This document shows positions 57,316 through 64,000 of a DNA stretch of 64,000 nt, in pieces. Every line of letters starts with the position of its first letter. Position 1 is the first letter of the stretch. The DNA is taken from contig JABSSW010000007.1 in NCBI GenBank assembly GCA_018902385.1, forward strand, positions 682,001 to 746,000. The letters run 5' to 3'. The translations under genes and the position numbers were made by a program. The DNA comes from Physcia stellaris (taxonomy: Eukaryota > Ascomycota > Lecanoromycetes > Caliciales > Physciaceae). Below the pieces are notes generated by a model. The model saw nothing but the letters and a program-made list of their open reading frames with translations, did no database searches and was not told where the DNA came from.

Positions 57316-59117
57316 TCAAACAATTAATTTGGCGAATAGGTCGTCATAGCATTTTGCTATAGGTTCCACCACACTTACGAACAATCCTTCTCTCCATTCC
57401 TGGTCGTTAAGCTCCATATGTCTCCTACTTGCGGAATGTCGGAGACACCAATAAATTGCATCCGCGAAGGGAGTGCCAATCTGACCTTCCAAATTTCGGC
57501 ACCATTGCATAGCCGCAGCACGAACGAATATTGAGTTGGGCTGTCCATTAATCGTAAGAGATCTCTGACATTGTGGTTCATCCTCGAGCGCGACTCCCGA
57601 GCAGATCTCCAACAAAGCAATGCCCAAAGTCCAAATGCTCTCGTCATGGCTCGCGGATGCTGACGTCTTCATTTTGATACATCTGCTTGATATCTGCGGC
57701 TGTTCGTACAGCTTGCAATTGGTGGCGTCGTACCAGAAGTATATTTCTTTTGTCCGCCAGTCACTGCCTATCCATGGAGATGCCTGTAACTGGAGGTATG
57801 CAGACGCTATTGATCTTGCGATGAGATATTTTTGGCGGTTTTCAAGCCTGAAGTTCGCTGGGGGACTCCGGAGCAATTGTTCCAGTGTGATCTCCTGCAA
57901 AACTGTGCCATCTAGGTCTTTCTGCAGTTTCGAAGGTCTACTATACATAGAAAAGTGGCGATCTTGATCCACCAATGCACCAAGGCATGATCCCGACCGG
58001 GCCCGTGTTGATATAGTACGACAGAGATCTTTGATCTCCTCAGGCTGCATAGGGGGCAATGCTAGCAAATTCGCAGTCTGCATCATCAACGACAACCCTC
58101 GGGAGGTCTTGCTCTTCTGCTTTCCTGAACCAAACCTTAGTGTTCCTCCAGCGGATTCATTGAGGAGCTTGATAGGGGATCGTTGGTCTTTCACAGATTT
58201 CGACACCTGTTTCTCAACGACTAAGATGTCTATCTCTCGACGCTTCCAAGTAGCCGTCGGAACAAGGTTTGGTCTGGATGCTGAAGTGAAGAGAATCTTA
58301 AATTGTATCTCGTCGAATTTTGAAGGATGCTGTAGTACCATGTCGGCCGTGTGATGGTCGCGACAAGTACAGCACCACGCCTGTTCAACAAGCGCGTACA
58401 GTCGTTCCGCACTCTTCCAGAACCGTGATAACGAGGAGTTCTTGATACCTACCCGTAGTTTACGGGCTGATATAGATCCAACTCTACTTGACTTACGTTC
58501 TTCATGTTGAAGGAATTCGGAAAGTTTCTGATTGAGATCCTTCAGCTCCCTTACATGGCTTACTCTCCTCTCGCTCGTCAATGCAAATCGAATCTTGCGA
58601 TGTGGATGTTTCCATATCTCGCCAACCGGACTGGTAGCTTTTCCCGGGTCCTGAATGATCTCATCAAAACTACACGGTGCATAGATTCAACCCTGATGAA
58701 ACTTACCTGGTTGGAGTTCATGCCCGAGGCCCCGTGCACCCTATTTTTGTCAAGACTTTTCTCGAGATCTTGCAATACCTCGTTATAATCTTCCATAGTA
58801 CTTATATAGATTTCATAACAGCCTGAAAGTCGTCTTCGAACTTCTTCATTGAGAGCCGGCTCTGCCCAAGCTGGATCTCTCGGGTTGTCAAGAAGCATCT
58901 CTAACTTCCCTGCATCAACGAGCGGTTCTAAGAGTTTCTCAAGGTTATCCCGATAGCTTTGTTGCTCGCGCTGAATTTGTCTCTCGAACACCTTGAGCTT
59001 CTTGTCATAGCGCCAAACGGTATCCAGGTGTTCGAGGCCTTTGCCATATCCATCAATCGCGGACAAAATTAGAGGGAATGCGCCAAGGACAACGCCTACG
59101 ATCTCGAAGCCGCTCAT
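57316..59117 (-). CDS. HeLo-like/DUF7580 kinase-like protein, cassette 2, 581 aa
   Basis: Exon 1 (59117-58707, 411 nt, the same length as in cassette 1) and exon 2 (58650-57316) join in phase across a 56-nt intron. The protein starts M-S-G-F-E-I-V-G-V-V-L-G-A-F-P, a hydrophobic helix of the kind that targets membranes in HeLo-like death domains, then a helical region with a Y-E-I-Y-I-S-T-M-E-D-Y stretch. The W-C-C-T-C-R-D-H-H cluster lies near residue 205. The kinase-like DUF7580 domain fills the second half, with L-Q-L-Q-A-S-P-W-I, K-E-I-Y-F-W-Y-D, and S-I-W-T-L-G-I-A-L-L-E-I; the loop that should hold HRD lacks the catalytic Asp context, so activity is doubtful. Such proteins accompany fungal NLR and zinc-finger genes; a role in cell death or defence is inferred. 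Confidence 0.82.
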
Positions 59118-59509
59118 GATGGCTACGGGATTTCAGATAGTCAGTCGATGGTGGCTGCTAAATCTTCAAGGCACAGACAAGACCTTGCGCGACTTTGTTA
59201 TGTGAATGTTCTCAAGGCCTTGTCGCTACGCAAAGTTTGGTACCACCTCGGGTCGGATTGAACAGTTTCATCGTAAGGCGGGGGCGCGTGGTGATTTCAT
59301 CAACGATTGGACGCTGCTCATGCAGCCTCTGTGACTGTGTGCCTCGAGGCTGCATATTCAGATATCCACCTGCCAAGTCCCGTTAGCACAAGCGCTTTCA
59401 TCCATCCGAAATTATCGCCATGAGAGAGCGCGATGCTCACGCTTTGATATGCCACGAGAATTTCGCTCCAAAAGCTTTGTCCTAACCCCGGAAATCCGTT
59501 CTATTTGCA
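59118..59509. promoter_or_regulatory. Divergent promoter of cassette 2
   Basis: These 392 bases hold the CCAAT-type segment at 59305-59340 (GATTGGA, then TCATGCAGCCT and TGTGTG), matching cassette 1. The rest has diverged. Confidence 0.6.
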
Positions 59510-62500
59510 ATGACCGAAACGAACTCCCCATCTATATCTAACCTCGCCAGAGGTTGCTTGCAAAATCTGGACCAAGTGTCTGCAATGCTTGACGGCAGAA
59601 AGATTAAGAATGCATCTGTCCGAAGTCCCCCTCAGATCATGCTTCGAGATGAACTTGATCGTTTCAAGATCTGGGCGGGCAACATTGGAGCGACATTGAA
59701 GCCTGAGTCAAGAGCGTCTTTAGATCATCGTTTGAAAGATGCACCGGGTGTTGTTCGACTGGTTATTGACTGTTTGCATGACCTAGAGGAGTCCTTGGCT
59801 GGCAGTGAGTCTCTGTTTTCCAGGGGAGAGAACGCTGTTGTAACACAGTAAAGTGCGCGCTATCATTACAGGCAGGAAACCGAATCGTGTAGATGATGGC
59901 CCTGCTCTAGATGCAGCTATGGGCCTTTTGTATCATGACTCTGAACACTCGACTGCACAAAAGTCCTCCAGCCGGGTGACCGAGATTGATACGCTGTTTG
60001 AATTTTGCGCTGACAGCATTACTAATCTGTTTGAGCTGTCTTCCAATATTCAACAAGCAACGACTCGAGACCGCTACGCTCGAGCCATGGCAGCGAAGGG
60101 CGATGCGTTGGAAGAATCTTTTGATGTATCCCACGTTGGTAATAAATTTCCAAAATTAGCTCAGACCCCTTGGCTCGAGAAACGTTTAGGACAGGCGATC
60201 ACCAGACGTCGATATTTCTTTCGATATTGCAGAGCCCACAGCAGTGAACGGAGCCGAGCAGCGGCTCTCGAAACAGAGGCCGATGTGCCAGAACCTCCCA
60301 GGCAGGAATTATCCAGCAAGAAAAACTTCGCCCAACAAGCAGCCTCGAATATTATAAGCAGAGCGGCTCAAAGCTCCGCTAAGCTGAGCAAAGCTACTAC
60401 GTTTGAACCCTCAAGATTCAGACCTCCGGAAGATAAGGCAAACAACTCGGACGATGCTCTTTCAGTCACTTCCTTTGCAACCTCGCTCGCTGATGTTGAT
60501 GGCCGCTACAGGCTGAAGCTACCCCCCATGCCCGCTACAGCGGTTAAGGGTAGACCATTTCAGTGTCCATATTGTTGGACGATACAGGAGCATAGAAGGG
60601 AGCGTTCATGGAAGTAAGCATATCGTCACTCCTCGTTGCTAACTCAACTTGATTTCAAGAATGTTGATTCATGGACTCTAAGCGCTGGAAGTATTTAGGA
60701 AGCACGTTCTCGATGATCTCAGACCCTATGTTTGCACATTTGAAGATTGCGAGCTAAGGATGTTTGGAGATCGCGAGACATGGCTGAGGCATGAGCTCGA
60801 CTCACACCGCATCGAATGGCCTTGCCCCTTTTGCCCCCGGATGACCTGCAAGTCCCGTTCCGATTTTGAAACGCATTTACGGGGAAGTCATATCGGCCAG
60901 TATCAGGAAGATCAACTAGTTGCTCTAGGGGACGCATCCGAAAGACCAACGGATAGTATTCCGGTCGACGCGTGTCCGTTCTGCTTTAGATACGGAGAAA
61001 AACAGAAAAACATCAATGCGCATCTTGCTGCGAATGAACTCGTCATCGATGTCAAAGACTTTCGCCATTTTTACCGTCATGTAGGGTATCATATGGAACA
61101 GCTCGCCTTGTTCGCTCTGCCCACAGACATCGAGGAACAAGAGGAAGACATTGACTCTGCAGCAGCTCACTCCGGGGCGGGAAGCGACTCAAGATCAACC
61201 AACTACGACTTTAGCACTTCCGACTCTTGTGAATCAGATAACAACTCATGCAAGTCTAGCAGGGAGCAAGAAGAACCACCCATCCATTCAGCAGCATACT
61301 ATGGCCGAGTTGGGGAAGTAAGAAGCCGGCTGCAAGATGGAGAAGACCCCAATACAACAGGATCCAAATGGGGCAATACATTAGGAGCAGCAGTTGCCGG
61401 CAATCACACCAAAATAGTCAAGTTGTTAATCAAGAGTGGCGCGCAAGCGGATGTCCCTTGCTTAGGGTACCCTACGGTCGTGCATGCTGGCTTCGAATCT
61501 GAGCCAAAAAGGGGAAAGAAGGCTATGAGGAGTATCTTGTTAGCGGCATTCATCACTGGCAAAGGCTCTCCATTTCTACTTGCTGTTATAGAGGATATCT
61601 CTACCACTTTCAAGGCAATCCAGGAAGTCAATTCCATCTCCGAACAGGTGTGGATGAACGGATTCTACTGCAAAGGGGTTGATATGATAACAAACGAGTT
61701 TGGAGAAATAACAAGAACCCTTGAGGAGGTACTCAGCTCTATAGATGTCGATTCTGATGTACAGCATTACAACTTAAAGGGCGAGGCTAAGTTAACGTAT
61801 TCTCTAATGGGATGTCTTAGAAGAACCTGTAAATTCATATTTTCAATCTATGCCGAGCTTGGTCTTCCGAATCCTACTGATGAGACAATGGGAGGCGATC
61901 ACAGTGTCTACCTGCATTGGCTGGAGGGAAAAATGCGAGTTCTTTATGAAAATGAAAGCGATCTCTCCCTAAGGAGTATCTTGGACGAATATGGATGGAG
62001 GGTGCGTCAATTGAAATGGATAACAAAGCAGTAATTATATCCTATCCAGGCCAATCATGTATCGTATGTAAAGGACCAAACCTAACAGCTGAGAATTAGG
62101 AAACATATGTCTATATCGTCACGATATGATGACGCGGACGCTGTTCGCCTGTGGATGGTGCATGTTTCCGAAAAGCAACTGCAAGTCTTCGAGAAAGAGG
62201 TCGAAAATAGAGTTCATCAAGACAAAGGTGTGTCAAATTTCACTCTTTCCATGCATCCTATCTTAATTGCACATGATTAGGTAGTTCCACTAGAGCTTTC
62301 CTTGAGGGATCACATATCATGGAATTCCGGCGCCAAGGTTTCAATGAAAAGTCTCTCGGGAAGTTCAATGCCAATGAGGAAATATCTGGACAAGCTGCGA
62401 ACAAATCCAGCGAGCTAATAGATCGGACTACTGCGCTCCAAGACATTCAGACAACAAGCGAGCAGCTGCACCAATCGGTCACCGAATTTCTCCAGCAGAT

Positions 62501-63115
62501 GGCGGAGCGATCAGACGATATCAGCAAGCCCGAGAGCTTTTGGGATCAGTGCGAAACCTTCGGAACAGCTTTAACAGACCTCCGACAGTACGCTGATGTA
62601 GGCAAGCCGCTAGGTGCACAGCAGATGGAGGATATTGTCTTGCTCGGAAAAGCACTGAAGCCATTCGCTTGGGTGATTATCCGTTATCTTACGGGTTTAT
62701 CCGATGGCGCACCGTGGACCGAAAATAAGTATGTAAGAACGTGGGAGGACCTGAATGCTATTTGGCGACCGTATGATGGTGATTCTACATCCAAGCAAGT
62801 CCCGAATGTGGTCATTCTGAGAATGGCTAACTACATACTTTTTCTGAAGACCATAATGTCTGTTCCAAGTCTCAATGAGAACATGATTAACAGTCGCTAA
62901 CACAAAGCAGGATCCCTTCTAGTCTACCACATTATGAGTATCTCCGTCTAAGAAAGATAATACAAGAAAACGAGTTCTGGGTTCAGAAGAAGAGCCGCCA
63001 AGGCCTATTTTTATATAACTACTGGTACACTATGGTTCCACGTGACCCTTTGAAGGAAATCGCCTGGCGAGGTGAGTATAACATCGCAGATTGGGAATTA
63101 GGGCCAGGACTTTGA
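59510..63115 (+). CDS. C2H2-finger and ankyrin protein, cassette 2, six exons, about 1,086 aa
   Basis: Exons 59510-59804, 59872-60613, 60699-62001, 62089-62227, 62281-62857 and 62911-63115 join in phase. Domains in order: N-terminal region with F-K-I-W-A-G-N-I-G-A (about 50-60), a helical domain with R-R-R-Y-F-F-R-Y-C-R (near 225), a zinc-finger block with C-P-Y-C-W (near 333), V-C-T-F-E-D-C, C-P-F-C-P-R-M and C-P-F-C-F-R, and the Y-H-M-E-Q-L-A-L-F-A-L-P motif (about 475-486). Ankyrin-type repeats follow at about 535-600 (P-P-I-H-S-A-A-Y-Y-G, W-G-N-T-L-G-A-A-V-A-G). The remaining 480 residues are helical and differ from the end of the cassette 1 protein. Proteins of this kind are common in fungal genomes without a tested function. 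The zinc fingers may bind nucleic acid and the ankyrins a partner, perhaps the divergent kinase-like protein. Confidence 0.82.
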
Positions 63116-64000
63116 CCATCGCTCTGATGAGGATGCTTTCTCGCCAGTCTGATCCTCCCTGGCTTGCCACCATGCTCTACTCTCGTACCATGGAAGCGGA
63201 CGGTAATAAGTGCGAACGAGCCTTGTCAGGGATTCAATCTTGAGATCAAGAAATGAGGATGGTCAAACGCACAAACAGTAGACCCAACACTAGCCTATGA
63301 GACAATATACAGCATGAGACTGGTATCAACCGCCAAGAGCCGCGCGAAGGAGGTCACGACACGGCGAGTGGCGAGCCTAGTGAAGAGATATCTCATCAAA
63401 TTTTGGATCGATCAAGTTTCTCGTGCCTTGAAAACGTTTAGGAAGGACATAACCAATTCGAGAATATTCTATATTCGGCATGGACTATCTCTCACGGGAT
63501 TCACCCCAATAGCATAATCTGCTCCAGTGCCACTGTTATCGTGTTGCAAGCAGCAATGAAACCTCCAGGCAATCCAGAATCCCCAGCGATCTTCTTCGCG
63601 TATCCAATCTCATAGCTGGACCATTCCTTACCTTGCTTTAAAGATTGACTACTCCAACTCATTCAGCTAGCTTTCCACGTATTCTTACCAAGTCTCGTTC
63701 TCTACCACGAGTAGTATTCTCAAGGAGATTGTTTCCTCTCACCCACTCTTGTATTCCGGACTTCCATAACATCAAGACCGGTCTTTGTCGAGAGAAATAC
63801 TGGGAATATAGCTGATGATAGCTGCCCTAGACTCGTGATGTCGTCGATCATCAAAGCTTGGATAGCACATATCGCAGTGGGTATCTCTAAGCTTAGACAT
63901 TCTGGGTTTCGACTTCATAGCCATAGAGTATGGAAGTTATACTCAAGTTCGGATGTCGCCTACGATGAAGCCTATATACCCCGCTCTCTAAAGCAATCCG
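63116..64000. other. Right edge of the window, no supported gene
   Basis: The last 885 bases contain short open frames (for example 63314-63517) with no recognisable domain. They include the 3' flank of the cassette 2 gene. I see no third cassette before the edge. Confidence 0.45.

Larger units (their letters stand above)
57316..63115. repeat. Cassette 2 of the tandemly duplicated gene pair
   Basis: This is the second copy of the divergent pair found at 50813-57041, separated from it by 274 bp. Both genes are intact here, whereas cassette 1 shows frame changes. Order, orientation, splice phases and promoter motif agree between the two. Confidence 0.85.

Noticed and set aside
22140-64000. tRNA, rRNA or CRISPR features
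   Set aside because: I saw no cloverleaf-forming segment, rRNA sequence or regularly spaced repeats that I could support.

Overview
The window reads as nuclear DNA of a filamentous ascomycete (Pezizomycotina). It has genes with several short introns (about 50-160 nt, GT..AG), a mitochondrial GatC, an INO80 subunit, a Pex14-type peroxin, an AYG1-type hydrolase, HeLo-like and kinase-like fungal genes, and a sharply bounded AT-rich transposon block. I cannot name the species from the sequence.

Positions 1 to about 22,140 are an AT-rich block with no host gene that I can support. It holds a Gypsy-type LTR retrotransposon on the plus strand (copy A, 1452-9043) and a second copy on the minus strand (copy B, 9978-17455). 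Together they form a giant inverted repeat. Copy B lies inside a minus-strand Copia-type element (about 9576-22192). All three are fossils with many interruptions. The block has an unusual signature: C followed by T or C (and G preceded by A or G) is almost absent, while CpA, TpG and CpG stay common. This is unlike the classical CpA-directed RIP of ascomycetes.

Positions 22,140-48,600 are ordinary gene-rich DNA. In order they hold a hypothetical gene, an SRR1-like gene, an acidic protein, a secreted SnoaL-like protein, a 478-bp MITE, a small hypothetical gene, an AYG1-like hydrolase, a secreted S28 peptidase, an unrecognised six-exon gene, a nine-exon histidine acid phosphatase, a bromodomain protein (BRD8/Bdc1-like), a small coiled-coil protein, a Pex14-type peroxin and an IES2-like INO80 subunit.

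Positions 48,600-64,000 start with a SNAP-family gene (Sec17-like) and gatC, which share a 108-bp divergent promoter. Then comes the most interesting part: a divergent two-gene cassette present twice in tandem (50813-57041 and 57316-63115). Each cassette pairs a minus-strand protein (HeLo-like N-terminal region plus a DUF7580-type kinase-like domain) with a plus-strand C2H2-finger/ankyrin protein. Intron positions, first-exon lengths and a CCAAT-containing promoter segment are shared between the two cassettes, so the pair was duplicated as a unit. The second cassette is intact. The first has about three apparent frame changes, all at runs of G. I infer a possible cell-death or self/non-self recognition module; this is not shown by the sequence alone.
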